This document shows positions 9,849 through 18,391 of a DNA stretch of 58,184 bases, piece after piece. Position numbers and translations under genes: made by a program. The stretch lies in assembly GCA_022826685.1 (NCBI GenBank), contig JAJDUL010000041.1, forward strand, positions 1 to 58,184, in the 5' to 3' direction. Source of the stretch: Gemmatimonadota bacterium (GTDB lineage Bacteria > Gemmatimonadota > Gemmatimonadetes > Palauibacterales > Palauibacteraceae). The notes under the pieces are model-generated. The model saw only the letters and a program-made list of their open reading frames with translations, was not told where the DNA came from and made no database searches. How positions within the stretch are numbered: position 1 is the stretch's first letter; the number at the start of each line of letters is the position of its first letter.

Positions 9849-10759
9849 CGACGGACCGAAGCGGCGTCGGTCGGCGCAGTATCAGGTTCCGTCGGCGCAG
9901 GCTCGGGCTCCGTCGGCGCAGACGCCGTGTCCGCCTCGACGTTGGCCGGCAACGCGGGCCGATTCCACACGAACACGTCCCTGACCTCTTCCGGGCGCAC
10001 GGAGGGCTCCACGAAATAGCGCTTCATCCAGCCCGCTTCCGCCTCGGCGGGTTCGCGGATGTGCCCGACCGGCACGCCCGGCGGATAGACGCCGGCGATC
10101 CCCGTCGTCACGAGCAGAGTCCCTGCCGGGATGTCCGCCTGGAAGGGCGCACCCTCGAGGAGGAGCACCGGCTGCCCTCCATCCGCGCGCTCCGACCGCA
10201 CGAGCCCCGATACGCCTTCCCCTTCGGCCAGAACGCTGACCCGGAAGTCGGGATGGCTCCAGAATTCGCCACGCCCCCCTCGACCGTGAGGGGCTCTGAC
10301 GACGCCGACCAGCCCGATGCCGGTGAAGACAGCGACGGGAAACTCGCGACCCCGAAAATCAGGTCCCGACAACACGAACAGGTCCGGATTGCCGACGTTG
10401 GGCCGTCCCGGGTAGACGACCGCCGCCTCGACCGAGCCCGCGGGAAGCGCCGCGAGCACCTGCGCCGAAGACTCTTCCACGACCGGCGTCGCGCGGTCCC
10501 GGTAGCGCAGCAGGAGTTCCGTGAGGGAGTCCCGCTCCGCCAGCAGGCCCTCGACGCGGCGCTCCATCTGTCCCCGCTCGGCGGCGAGGCGATGGAGCAG
10601 AAGGAACGGATAAAGGGCGGTGGCGCGGACCGCGGACTCCACCTGGCTCTGAAGTGCGCTGGACAGACCCCCGGCGATGCCGCTGAGGATGAGGGCGAGA
10701 GAGAAGACCACGACATCGAGCAGCTTGCGACCCTGCGGCCGGACGGCCTGGTAACTCAC
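9845..10759 (-). CDS. mreC: rod shape-determining protein MreC
   Basis: MreC is a bitopic protein that links MreB to periplasmic PBP2. The 304 residues comprise a short cytoplasmic tail, one membrane helix (about residues 14-30), a coiled coil (about 50-85, RRVEGLLAERDSLTELLL) and the two beta-barrel domains (VVYPGRPNVGNPDLFVLSG onward, with GVYPPGVPVGHI). The extreme C-terminus is a Thr/Glu/Pro/Ala tail encoded by 21-bp tandem repeats. It starts with ATG 27 bases after mreB and overlaps mreD. Confidence 0.95.
   Translation of the reverse strand: MSYQAVRPQGRKLLDVVVFSLALILSGIAGGLSSALQSQVESAVRATALYPFLLLHRLAAERGQMERRVEGLLAERDSLTELLLRYRDRATPVVEESSAQVLAALPAGSVEAAVVYPGRPNVGNPDLFVLSGPDFRGREFPVAVFTGIGLVGVVRAPHGRGGRGEFWSHPDFRVSVLAEGEGVSGLVRSERADGGQPVLLLEGAPFQADIPAGTLLVTTGIAGVYPPGVPVGHIREPAEAEAGWMKRYFVEPSVRPEEVRDVFVWNRPALPANVEADTASAPTEPEPAPTEPDTAPTDAASVRR
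9870..9926. repeat. 21-bp tandem repeat in the mreC 3' end
   Basis: Two full 21-base units (9870-9890 and 9891-9911) and a partial third begin with GTCGGCGCAG. They encode the repeating Ala-Pro-Thr-Glu-Pro residues of the MreC tail. Such repeats can vary in copy number by slippage. Confidence 0.75.
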
Positions 10760-10786
10760 AGGGGGCGATTCAGAACGGGCTCGGCG

Positions 10787-11821
10787 TCAACTCGTGAGAA
10801 CTCCACGATACCGTCCGAATTCCTCGAGGATTTTTCCGCAACCCCGAACGACGCACGTGAGCGGTTCCGCGTCGACGTGGATCGGGAGTCCCGTCTCCTC
10901 GCCCAGCAACGTATCCAGCCCTCGCACGAGGGCGCCGCCCCCCGTCATGACGACCCCCCGGTCCACGATATCGGAGGCGAGTTCCGGCGGCGTGATCTCG
11001 AGCGCCCGCCGCACCGCCGCCACGATCTGCTGGATCGGCTCCTGCAGACACTCGCGGACTTCGGCCGAATGGATCCGCACGGTCTTCGGAATGCCGGAGA
11101 CCAGATCCCGACCCTTGACCAGCATCTCCTTGTCGTCGTCCGTGGGATAGGCCGATCCGATCTGGATCTTGACGGCTTCCGCGGTCGGCTCGCCGATGAG
11201 GAGGTTGTAGTTCTTGCGGAGGAAGGAGACGATGGTCGAGTCCAGTTCGTCGCCGCCGACCCGGATCGACGTGTCCGCGACCGATCCCGAGAGCGCAATC
11301 ACGGCGATTTCGCTCGTCCCGCCGCCGACATCGATGATCATATTGCCCGTCGGCGTTTCCACCGGCAGTCCGACGCCGACGGCCGCCGCCATCGGTTCCG
11401 CCACCATGTAGACTTCCTTGGCGCCGGCGGCATGCGCGCTGGACCGGACGGCCCGGCGTTCGAGTTCCGTGATCCCGGACGGCACGCCGACCACGACGAG
11501 CGGCCGGATCTTGAAGAACCGCGTGGTCATCACTTCCTTGAGGAAGTAGCGGATCATCATCTCCGTGATGTCCACGTCGGCGATGACGCCGTCCTTCAGC
11601 GGTCGGACCGCTTCGATCCCGCTCGGCGTGCGGCCGAGCATGCGCTTGGCAGCAAGGCCGATCCCTTCAATGCGTCCGGTTTCCTTTCGAACCGCGACGA
11701 CCGACGGTTCGTTGAGGACGATGCCCTCGCCTTCCACGTGCACGAGCGTGTTCGCGGTCCCCAGATCCACTCCGATCTTGCTGATCGGCAGGAAGTTACC
11801 CCGCAGCGACCACGTTGCCAT
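10787..11821 (-). CDS. mreB: rod shape-determining protein MreB (bacterial actin)
   Basis: MreB forms membrane-bound actin-like filaments that steer cell wall synthesis. The 344-residue protein has the actin ATPase motifs: phosphate 1 IGVDLGTANTLV (about residues 16-27), phosphate 2 IDVGGGTSEIAVI, and adenosine VVMTGGGALVRGLD. YMVAEPMAAAVGVGLP, the conserved hinge segment, precedes phosphate 2. The ATG at 11821 lacks a strong Shine-Dalgarno. It is the first gene of the mre/mrd run, with a 242-base gap upstream that holds a candidate promoter at 11898-11927. Confidence 0.98.
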   Translation of the reverse strand: MATWSLRGNFLPISKIGVDLGTANTLVHVEGEGIVLNEPSVVAVRKETGRIEGIGLAAKRMLGRTPSGIEAVRPLKDGVIADVDITEMMIRYFLKEVMTTRFFKIRPLVVVGVPSGITELERRAVRSSAHAAGAKEVYMVAEPMAAAVGVGLPVETPTGNMIIDVGGGTSEIAVIALSGSVADTSIRVGGDELDSTIVSFLRKNYNLLIGEPTAEAVKIQIGSAYPTDDDKEMLVKGRDLVSGIPKTVRIHSAEVRECLQEPIQQIVAAVRRALEITPPELASDIVDRGVVMTGGGALVRGLDTLLGEETGLPIHVDAEPLTCVVRGCGKILEEFGRYRGVLTS

Positions 11822-11897
11822 CTAGAGGGCCGCTCTTCCGGGCCGGCGCAAGATCGGTGGGCTGAAGGACACGGGTGGGACCCCTCCAAGGCGGCGA

Positions 11898-11927
11898 ATC
11901 TTACCGGAGACAGCCAGTCCGGGTGAA
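11898..11927 (-). promoter_or_regulatory. candidate promoter for mreB
   Basis: Read on the minus strand: TTCACC, an 18-base spacer, then TAAGAT, each matching 4 of 6 consensus bases, about 75 bases before the mreB start. It is the best pair I see in this gap. Confidence 0.35.
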
Positions 11928-11987
11928 GGACGCCGAAATGTAAACGTACTTTCGAATGCAGGAAAGTCGCTCCGCGGCTCCTCCGGC

Positions 11988-12008
11988 GGCCCGTGGCTCA
12001 ACCCCGCG
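11988..12008. repeat. intergenic repeat, weak copy D
   Basis: GGCCCGTGGCTCAACCCCGC in the ald-mreB gap resembles one arm of copy B. The match is short, and relatedness is uncertain. The rest of the 242-base gap shows no gene. Confidence 0.3.
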
Positions 12009-12063
12009 CCGGCGCCGACAGCGGTGCGGCGTTCGCCTGACGAGGCCCCCCGGCATTCGAGAC

Positions 12064-13179
12064 TCACGCGGGGGGCACCTCGAGCGGCGTGTATTCGAGA
12101 TCGAACGCCTGCGCGACCGCCTCGTACGTCACCCGTCCTCCCGCGATATTGACTCCCAGGGCGAGATCCGGATCCTCGTCGCATGCAGCCTTCCACCCTC
12201 GATTCGCCAGGTTCAGCACGTAGGGGAACGTCGCGTTCGTCAGGGCCAGAGTGGAGGTTCTCGGGACGGCCCCCGGCATGTTCGCCACGCAGTAATGGAT
12301 GACTCCGTGGACGGTGTAGATGGGGTCGTTGTGCGTGGTCGGGCGGGCGGATTCGACGCAGCCGCCCTGATCCACGGCCACGTCGACGATCACGGAACCG
12401 TCCTTCATCCGCCGCAGGTCGTCGTGTCGCACGAGCTTCGGCGCCTTCCCGCCGGGGACGAGCACGGCGCCGATCACGACATCCGCGCGTTCGATCTGCT
12501 CCAGGATCGAGTGGCGGTTCGAGTAGAGCGTATCCACGTTGGCCGGCATGACGTCGGCCAGATACCTGAGACGCGGGAGGTTGACGTCGAGGACCGTCAC
12601 GTGGGCGCCGAAACCCGCCGCGATCGTCGCCGCGTTCGCGCCGACGACGCCTCCCCCGAGGATGACGACTTCAGCCGGGAGGACGCCCGGCACGCCGCCG
12701 AGGAGGATCCCGTACCCGCCCGCGACCCGCTCCAGATTCTTGGCTGCCTGCTGGATCGCCATGCGCCCCGCCACCTCGGACATCGGCGTCAGAAGGGGGA
12801 GTTCGCCGGTCGGAAGCTGGACCGTCTCGTAGGCGATCGCGACGCAGCCGCTCTCCAGTGTACGGTGGGTAAGGCGTTCGTCCGCCGCGAAGTGGAAGTA
12901 CGTGAAGATGACCTGGTCGGCCCGCATCCGATCGTATTCGGACTCGATGGGCTCCTTAACCTTCACGACGAGTTCGGCCCGGTCCCATACCTCGTCGGCC
13001 GTCCCCAGCATCTGCGCCCCCGCGGCGACGTACATGTCGTCCGGAAAGCCGCTGCGTAGCCCCGCGTCACGTTCGACGCACACCTCGTGTCCCGCCGCGA
13101 CGAGGGCGGTCGCGCCGGCCGGAACGAGGGCCACGCGGTTCTCGTCCGTCTTTATCTCCTTCGGTACGCCAACGATCAT
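12064..13179 (-). CDS. ald: alanine dehydrogenase
   Basis: Ald interconverts L-alanine and pyruvate plus ammonia with NAD(H). The 371-residue protein has the Ald/PNT N-terminal signature MIVGVPKEIKTDENRVALVP and the substrate-site residues in VKVKEPIESEYD (Lys) and FTYFHFAAD (His). The Rossmann NAD motif is VILGGGVVGANAAT, and the catalytic Asp region is VIVDVAVDQGGC. I chose the ATG at 13179 because GGGAGG lies 8 bases upstream; an in-frame ATG 6 bases earlier (13185) sits too close to that site. It is flanked by mreB (downstream, 242 bases) and the M16 protease (upstream, 24 bases). Length fits the homohexameric enzymes. Confidence 0.96.
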   Translation of the reverse strand: MIVGVPKEIKTDENRVALVPAGATALVAAGHEVCVERDAGLRSGFPDDMYVAAGAQMLGTADEVWDRAELVVKVKEPIESEYDRMRADQVIFTYFHFAADERLTHRTLESGCVAIAYETVQLPTGELPLLTPMSEVAGRMAIQQAAKNLERVAGGYGILLGGVPGVLPAEVVILGGGVVGANAATIAAGFGAHVTVLDVNLPRLRYLADVMPANVDTLYSNRHSILEQIERADVVIGAVLVPGGKAPKLVRHDDLRRMKDGSVIVDVAVDQGGCVESARPTTHNDPIYTVHGVIHYCVANMPGAVPRTSTLALTNATFPYVLNLANRGWKAACDEDPDLALGVNIAGGRVTYEAVAQAFDLEYTPLEVPPA

Positions 13180-13203
13180 CTTCATTCCCTCCCAGGGGGA
13201 TGC

Positions 13204-14454
13204 TCACGTCGCGTCCGTTGCGGGCCGTTCCCGGGCGGGGCCGGGCGCCAACTCGAGCGTCGCGAGCCGTTCGGGTGAGAAGTATGCGGCGGCTTCGAGA
13301 CATTGCGCACGGTCGACCGCGTCGATTCTCGCCGCCACCTCGTCCAGGGTGCGATACTCGTGGCCGTAGAGGGCGACTCCGGCAAGCCGGTTCATTCGGC
13401 TTGCCGGCGATTCGAGCGAAATCAGGACCTGTCCCTTCAGCTGACTGCGGGTGTCGTCCAGCTCCTGACGCGTCAATCCCTCCCGTGCGAGGAGGGCCAG
13501 CTCCTCATCCAGCGCCTCGCGCGCATCCTTCGAGGTCTCGGGCCGGGTCCCGACGTAGGCACCGACGTGGCCCGCCTGCGCATAGAACCCGTGGAAGCAA
13601 TACACGGCGTAGGCGAGGCCGCGCGTTTCCCGGATTCTCTGGAAGAGCCGTGAACTCATTCCACCGCCGAGAGCGGTCGCGGTCACATGAATGGCGTAGC
13701 GAAGCGGATCGCGGTACGGCACCGAGAGCCCCCCCGTCACGATGTGGGTCTGTCGGCCGCCCTCGCGTCGCATGCGCCGGAAGCCCGATTCACCGACCGG
13801 GGGCGGCGGGTCGGCGGGTCCGGGGGCGGCGGGCCGGTCGGGGAGCCAGCGCGCGAGTCCGTCCACGAGATCCTCGTGCCCCACCGCTCCCGCCGCCGCC
13901 ACGACGACGTTCCCCGGCCGGTACGCGCGTTCGTGGACCTCGGCCAGCGCGGACACGGTGAGTCCCCGCACCGACTCGCGGGTGCCGAGGATCGGTTCGC
14001 CATACGGATGTCCGCCATAGAGAGAGCGCGCGTGCGCCTCGAAGGCGATGTCCTCCGGCACCTCCGCCGCAGAAGCGATCTCTTCCAGCACGACCTCGCG
14101 TTCCACGTCCAGGTCCCGCTCCGAGAGCCGTGGAAAGAAGGCGAGATCGCACAGCACATCGAGCGCGGTATGGAGAGCGCCCGCCGGCACGCGCGCCTGG
14201 AATGCGGTGAACTCGTGGGTCGTATAGGCGTCCAGCGCGCCGCCGAGCCGTTCCAGCTCCCAGGCGAGCTCGCGCGCGGACCGCCGGCGCGTCCCCTTGA
14301 AGACCATGTGCTCCAGCAGATGGGACACGCCGCCGTGCCCGGCATCCTCGTGAACACGACCCTGCCGCACCCAGAAGCCGATGGCGACGGACCGCACGGA
14401 ATCCATGCGCTCGCTGAGCACGACCGGGCCATCCGGGAGACAGGTTCGGTACAC
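13204..14454 (-). CDS. M16 family zinc metallopeptidase (processing-protease-like)
   Basis: This 416-residue protein is a single-chain M16B peptidase of the YmxG/mitochondrial processing peptidase type. The inverted zinc motif HxxEH is HLLEH (about residues 45-49), with the third ligand Glu in REVVLEEI about 76 residues on. The C-terminal half has the M16_C region with RETRGLAYAVYCFHGFY. Homology places the start at the GTG at 14454 (MYRTCLPDG), but that GTG directly abuts GGGAGG, so Shine-Dalgarno spacing is zero. No ATG/GTG/TTG exists between it and the pnp stop 86 bases upstream. A pnp-M16 pair is common in many phyla. The natural substrate is unknown. Confidence 0.93.
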   Translation of the reverse strand: MYRTCLPDGPVVLSERMDSVRSVAIGFWVRQGRVHEDAGHGGVSHLLEHMVFKGTRRRSARELAWELERLGGALDAYTTHEFTAFQARVPAGALHTALDVLCDLAFFPRLSERDLDVEREVVLEEIASAAEVPEDIAFEAHARSLYGGHPYGEPILGTRESVRGLTVSALAEVHERAYRPGNVVVAAAGAVGHEDLVDGLARWLPDRPAAPGPADPPPPVGESGFRRMRREGGRQTHIVTGGLSVPYRDPLRYAIHVTATALGGGMSSRLFQRIRETRGLAYAVYCFHGFYAQAGHVGAYVGTRPETSKDAREALDEELALLAREGLTRQELDDTRSQLKGQVLISLESPASRMNRLAGVALYGHEYRTLDEVAARIDAVDRAQCLEAAAYFSPERLATLELAPGPARERPATDAT

Positions 14455-14540
14455 CTCCCGGTCGAGCCGCGCTTCCGTGCCGGCGAGCAGCCGCAGGTCC
14501 CGAGCCGGCCCGCGCGCAGGCGGGCCGGGAGGTGACGTGG

Positions 14541-16637
14541 TCAGGCCTTCTCGGCCGGGGCGAGGGCCGCGCGCCGGGAGAGCTTGAGACGGCCGCGGTC
14601 ATCCACGGCGAGCAGCTTCACCTTCACCTCGTCGCCGGGGCTCACCACATCCTCCGTCCTAGCGGTGCGGCCCTCCTCGAGTTCCGAGATGTGGCACAGG
14701 CCCTCGACCCCGGGGATGATCTCGACGAAGGCGCCGAAGTCCGTGGTGTTCTTTACGACGCCGCGGTACACGCGGCCGACCTCCGGCTCCTGGACGATGC
14801 CTTCCACCATCTCGCGCGCATGCTGCGCACCCGCGCCCGAGGGCGCCGCGATGGTGACCGTGCCCGAGTCGTCGATGTTGACCTCGGTGCCCGTCTCCTC
14901 CTGGATCATCCGGATCGTCTTCCCCTTCGGCCCGATGACCTCGCCGATCTTCTGGGGGTTGATCTGAAGCGTGACGATCCGCGGCGCGTGCGGCGACATC
15001 TCTTCGCGGGCCGCCTCGAGCGTCTCATTCATCGCCTCGAGGATCCGCAGCCGGGCTTCGCGCGCCCGGGCCAACGCCTCCCGCAGCGTGTCGACGGAGA
15101 GCCCGTCGGCCTTGATATCCATCTGGACGGCCGTGATCCCGCGCTCGGTGCCGGCGATCTTGAAGTCCATGTCGCCGAGGGCATCCTCCACGCCGAGGAT
15201 GTCGGTCAGCACCTCGACCTTGTCGCCCTCCTTGACGAGCCCCATCGCGATCCCCGCGCAGGGAGCCCGCATCGGTACACCGGCATCCATGAGGGAGAGC
15301 GATCCGCCGCAGACGGAAGCCATCGAACTCGACCCGTTCGACTCCAGGATATCGGACACGACCCTGATCGTGTACGGAAAGTCCTCGTACGCCGGGAGCA
15401 GGGCCTGGAGCGCGCGCTCGGCGAGCATGCCGTGGCCCGTCTCCCGCCGGCTCGTGCCCCGGAACATCCGCACTTCGCCCGTGGAAAAGCCGGGGAAATT
15501 GTAGTGGAGCATGAAGGACTTCGAGGTCTCTTCGCGCACATCGACGGAATCGATCCGCTGCTCGTCCCTCACCGTTCCGAGCGTCGTCACCGCAAGCGCC
15601 TGCGTCTGACCTCGCGTGAAGAGCGCCGAACCGTGCGTTCGCGGCAGGAGGCCGACGTCGCAGGTGATGTCGCGGACGTCGTTCATGCCGCGACCGTCGA
15701 TACGCTCGCCGTCTTCGAGAATGCGGCGGCGCATGATCCCCTTCTCCAGTTTGCGCAGGGCTGCGCCGACATCGCCGGAGCAGTCGGGGTGGTCCGCTTC
15801 GAGCCTTTCCGTGAGAGCTTCGCGCAGGGCCGACAGGGCGCGCCCGCGCTCTTCCTTGTCGGCGATCCTCAGCGCATCCCCGACCTGTCCGGCCGCCTGC
15901 TCCGCGACCTTGCTCACAACCTCCGGATCGGGTCCGACGGGCTCGTACTCGAACGTGTCCGGGGCTCCGGCCATCCGAACCAACTCGCGCTGGAGCCCGA
16001 TCAACTCGACGATCGCCTTCTGCCCCACCTGCATCGCCTCGAGGAATTCGTCCTCGGTGGCTTCCAGGCAGGCACCCTCGACCATCACGATCGAGTCCTC
16101 GGATCCGGCGACCACGATCTCCAGGTCGCACATCTCGAGGTCGTCGAAGGTCGGGTTGACGAGCCAGTCGCCGTCGCGGCGCGCGACGCGGACGCCGGCG
16201 ATGGGCCCGCCCCACGGAATTGGCGACAGGAGGAGCGCGGTAGAAGCGCCCAGCATCCCGATAACATCCGCGTCGTTCTCCTGATCCGCGGAGATGATGA
16301 AACAGACGACCTGCGTGTCGTTGCGGTAGTCCTCCGGGAAGAGCGGCCGAAGGGGCCGGTCGATCTGCCGCGCCGAGATCGTCTCCTTCTCGCCGGGCCG
16401 GGTTTCACGCTTGATGAACCCGCCGGGGAACTTGCCGGCGGCGTAGGTCTTCTCGCGGTACTCGACCGTGAGAGGAAAGAAGGGGAGGTGCGTCGGCTTG
16501 CGATCCGCCGTGGCGGTAACGAGCACGGCGGTCTCCCCGTACTGCACATAGACGGCGCCATCGGCCTGCCGGGCCATCCTGCCCGTCTCCAGGATCAGGG
16601 GCCGTCCGTGGAATTCAGTTTCGATTCGGTGTGTCAT
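14541..16637 (-). CDS. pnp: polyribonucleotide nucleotidyltransferase (PNPase)
   Basis: PNPase is the phosphorolytic 3'-5' exoribonuclease of the RNA degradosome. The 698 residues comprise a first RNase PH domain (from [10 protein letters not shown]), the helical linker, a second catalytic RNase PH domain with [20 protein letters not shown] and the Asp-rich MDFKIAG, a KH domain ([19 protein letters not shown]) and an S1 domain ([20 protein letters not shown]). The start is ATG at 16637; the open frame runs 22 codons further upstream but lacks family similarity. The upstream 226-base leader to rpsO contains hairpins, which fits the RNase III/PNPase autoregulation known in E. coli. Confidence 0.98.
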   Translation of the reverse strand: MTHRIETEFHGRPLILETGRMARQADGAVYVQYGETAVLVTATADRKPTHLPFFPLTVEYREKTYAAGKFPGGFIKRETRPGEKETISARQIDRPLRPLFPEDYRNDTQVVCFIISADQENDADVIGMLGASTALLLSPIPWGGPIAGVRVARRDGDWLVNPTFDDLEMCDLEIVVAGSEDSIVMVEGACLEATEDEFLEAMQVGQKAIVELIGLQRELVRMAGAPDTFEYEPVGPDPEVVSKVAEQAAGQVGDALRIADKEERGRALSALREALTERLEADHPDCSGDVGAALRKLEKGIMRRRILEDGERIDGRGMNDVRDITCDVGLLPRTHGSALFTRGQTQALAVTTLGTVRDEQRIDSVDVREETSKSFMLHYNFPGFSTGEVRMFRGTSRRETGHGMLAERALQALLPAYEDFPYTIRVVSDILESNGSSSMASVCGGSLSLMDAGVPMRAPCAGIAMGLVKEGDKVEVLTDILGVEDALGDMDFKIAGTERGITAVQMDIKADGLSVDTLREALARAREARLRILEAMNETLEAAREEMSPHAPRIVTLQINPQKIGEVIGPKGKTIRMIQEETGTEVNIDDSGTVTIAAPSGAGAQHAREMVEGIVQEPEVGRVYRGVVKNTTDFGAFVEIIPGVEGLCHISELEEGRTARTEDVVSPGDEVKVKLLAVDDRGRLKLSRRAALAPAEKA

Positions 16638-16863
16638 TCTGTTTTTCTCTTCTTCTTTCGAGTGTGGCGCCGCGGGATTCCGCGCGCCGCGCCGGCCTCT
16701 CACCGGACCGGACGCTCATGGTTTCTTATCGACCTTGCATCGGCTTCTTCGATTCAGCACCCCGGTTGGGGGGATCCGGCGCGGTACGAGGGAAGGAAGG
16801 CGGAGGCCCGACGATGCGGGCCGGCGGAAGCGGAGGCGGAAGTCTGCGGAGCGGGACGGCGCC
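16638..16863 (-). promoter_or_regulatory. rpsO-pnp intergenic leader with hairpins
   Basis: No gene is seen in these 226 bases. A 6-bp stem with a 6-base loop (GGCCCG/CGGGCC) lies at 16805-16822, and a second G/C stem near 16669-16685 (CGCGG/CCGCG). No U-tract follows either, so they look like processing or pnp-autoregulation structures and not terminators. This is inference from E. coli rpsO-pnp. Confidence 0.35.
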
Positions 16864-17127
16864 TCAATGGCGTAGCCCGAGCTCCTCAATGACCGTTCGG
16901 TAGCGGTCGAGATCCGTCCGGCGGAGGTAGTTCAACAGTCGACGGCGTCGGCCAACCATCTTCAGTAGTCCGCGACGGCTGTGATGATCCTTTGGATGAT
17001 CCCGGAAATGCCCGGTCAACTCTTCGATGCGAGCCGTGAGCAGTGCGATCTGCACCGGAGCCGACCCCTGGTCGTTCTCGCGCCGCGAGAACTCCTCTAT
17101 GATTTCCTGCTTCTTTGTCTTTTCCAC
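16864..17127 (-). CDS. rpsO: 30S ribosomal protein S15
   Basis: S15 binds the 16S rRNA central domain and nucleates platform assembly. The 87-residue sequence has the family features: [20 protein letters not shown] at the N-terminus, then [40 protein letters not shown] and a basic tail ending LGLRH. The Asp-His-His and Ser contacts to rRNA are present. It starts with ATG and sits between the propeller gene and pnp. S15 represses its own translation in several bacteria through a leader structure; the upstream 142 bases could hold one, but I cannot assign a fold. Confidence 0.98.
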   Translation of the reverse strand: MEKTKKQEIIEEFSRRENDQGSAPVQIALLTARIEELTGHFRDHPKDHHSRRGLLKMVGRRRRLLNYLRRTDLDRYRTVIEELGLRH

Positions 17128-17269
17128 GTCTCTCTATTATCCCTCGATCCGCCGCCCCGCTTCAGCCCGCGGAGCGACCGGCAAGATGGCGAAGCTCTGC
17201 CGTGCCGCTTCACATACAATCCATAAAACTAGAATCGACACGTGTCTCTGTAAAGGTAAGCTCCCGCGC
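17128..17269 (-). promoter_or_regulatory. rpsO upstream region with candidate promoter
   Basis: This gap is locally AT-richer than its surroundings. On the minus strand it contains TTTACA, a 17-base spacer with the palindrome ACACGTGT, and TAGTTT. It may give rpsO-pnp a promoter separate from the propeller gene. The -10 match is weak. Confidence 0.3.
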
Positions 17270-18391
17270 TCACCTGCCGGACGGGTTCGCCGCCGGGCAA
17301 TCGGGGCCGGCGAGCGCGGGCTCGAAAAGGACGGCGCGGGCGATCCCGCCTTCTTCCCGGACGCCGAACAGGAGCTGATCATCTCCCGTGCCTCTCAGCG
17401 CTTCGTCGCGCCGGGTACGCGCGATGAGTGCGCCGGTCGCGGGATCGATCACATCCAGGATGGTGTCGAGGAGCCGGTCGAGGTCGAGCGGCGATGGCGC
17501 GGTGGCAGCGTTTGCCTCCCGGTTTTCGTCGGCGACCCAGGTGCCCGCCCACAACAGGCCGCGGTCGATACGAAGACTGATGACGATGGAGGGGGCCGGC
17601 GCCGAGACGGGCGCCCCCGGGCGTGGCGGTCCCGGGTCGAACCACTGCGGGTCCCCGGCCAGGCGCGTGACGGGCTCGCTCCCGTCTTCCGGATCCCACG
17701 CCTCGAACCCGTATCCCCCGGCCCGGGTCGTCCATACGCTGCCCTGCCCGTCCAGGGCGACGGGGGCGCGGAAGAAGTTCACGACCCACGATGCCACGGG
17801 CACGGCACCGAGGCTCGCAAGTCGGACTCCGTCGCGGCCGACGATTTCCGTCGTCGCACTCAGTTGATCGTCGATCTGGCCGAACCCGGAGACGGCATGC
17901 CGCTCCCCGGCCCCAAGGGTCACGAAGTCGAGCCCGTGAAGGCTTCGGATATCCGTCGTTTCGAGCAGTCCCCCATCCGCCGAGACGTGCGTGATGCGGC
18001 GGTTGACGAGGTCGAGGATCCGCAGACCGCCATCGGATCCGGGACGCACGCGTCCCGGGACGCGATATTCGCCGGGCCCGTCTCCGTTCCCTCCAAGGGC
18101 CTCCCTGAACGCGCCGTCCGGGTCGAATACGAGCAGTTGTCCGCGGTTCTCCACGCTCGCCACCACGTAGTGACCCACCACCGTGCGCGTGATCTCCGGG
18201 CGGCTTCCGATCGTCCCGGGGTCGCCGGGAGCGCCGAGGCGAAGGACTTCCCGGAGCTGCACCGCACATTCCCCCGCTTCGCCCGCAATCGCCACGAGCG
18301 ACTGGGCATGGGACGGCTGCGGCACTCCCGCGCAGACGACGATGGCGATGAGCCACGGATGTCCGGCCCGTACCGTCAGCTTGCCGCTCAT
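17270..18391 (-). CDS. secreted beta-propeller-like protein, function unknown
   Basis: This 373-residue protein has a signal peptide: charged start, hydrophobic LIAIVVCAGV, and a likely cleavage after SHAQ near residue 30. The mature part shows repeated blade-like motifs (GQLLVFDPDGAFREALGGNG, GGLRILDLVNRRITHVSADG, GSVWTTRAGGYGFEAWDPED), as in six-bladed NHL/TolB-like propellers. No catalytic residues are recognisable. The ATG overlaps the ribF stop (ATGA), so it is coupled to ribF even though infB-rbfA-truB-ribF-rpsO-pnp usually has no such member. It may be periplasmic or secreted; ligand and role are unknown. Confidence 0.75.
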   Translation of the reverse strand: MSGKLTVRAGHPWLIAIVVCAGVPQPSHAQSLVAIAGEAGECAVQLREVLRLGAPGDPGTIGSRPEITRTVVGHYVVASVENRGQLLVFDPDGAFREALGGNGDGPGEYRVPGRVRPGSDGGLRILDLVNRRITHVSADGGLLETTDIRSLHGLDFVTLGAGERHAVSGFGQIDDQLSATTEIVGRDGVRLASLGAVPVASWVVNFFRAPVALDGQGSVWTTRAGGYGFEAWDPEDGSEPVTRLAGDPQWFDPGPPRPGAPVSAPAPSIVISLRIDRGLLWAGTWVADENREANAATAPSPLDLDRLLDTILDVIDPATGALIARTRRDEALRGTGDDQLLFGVREEGGIARAVLFEPALAGPDCPAANPSGR

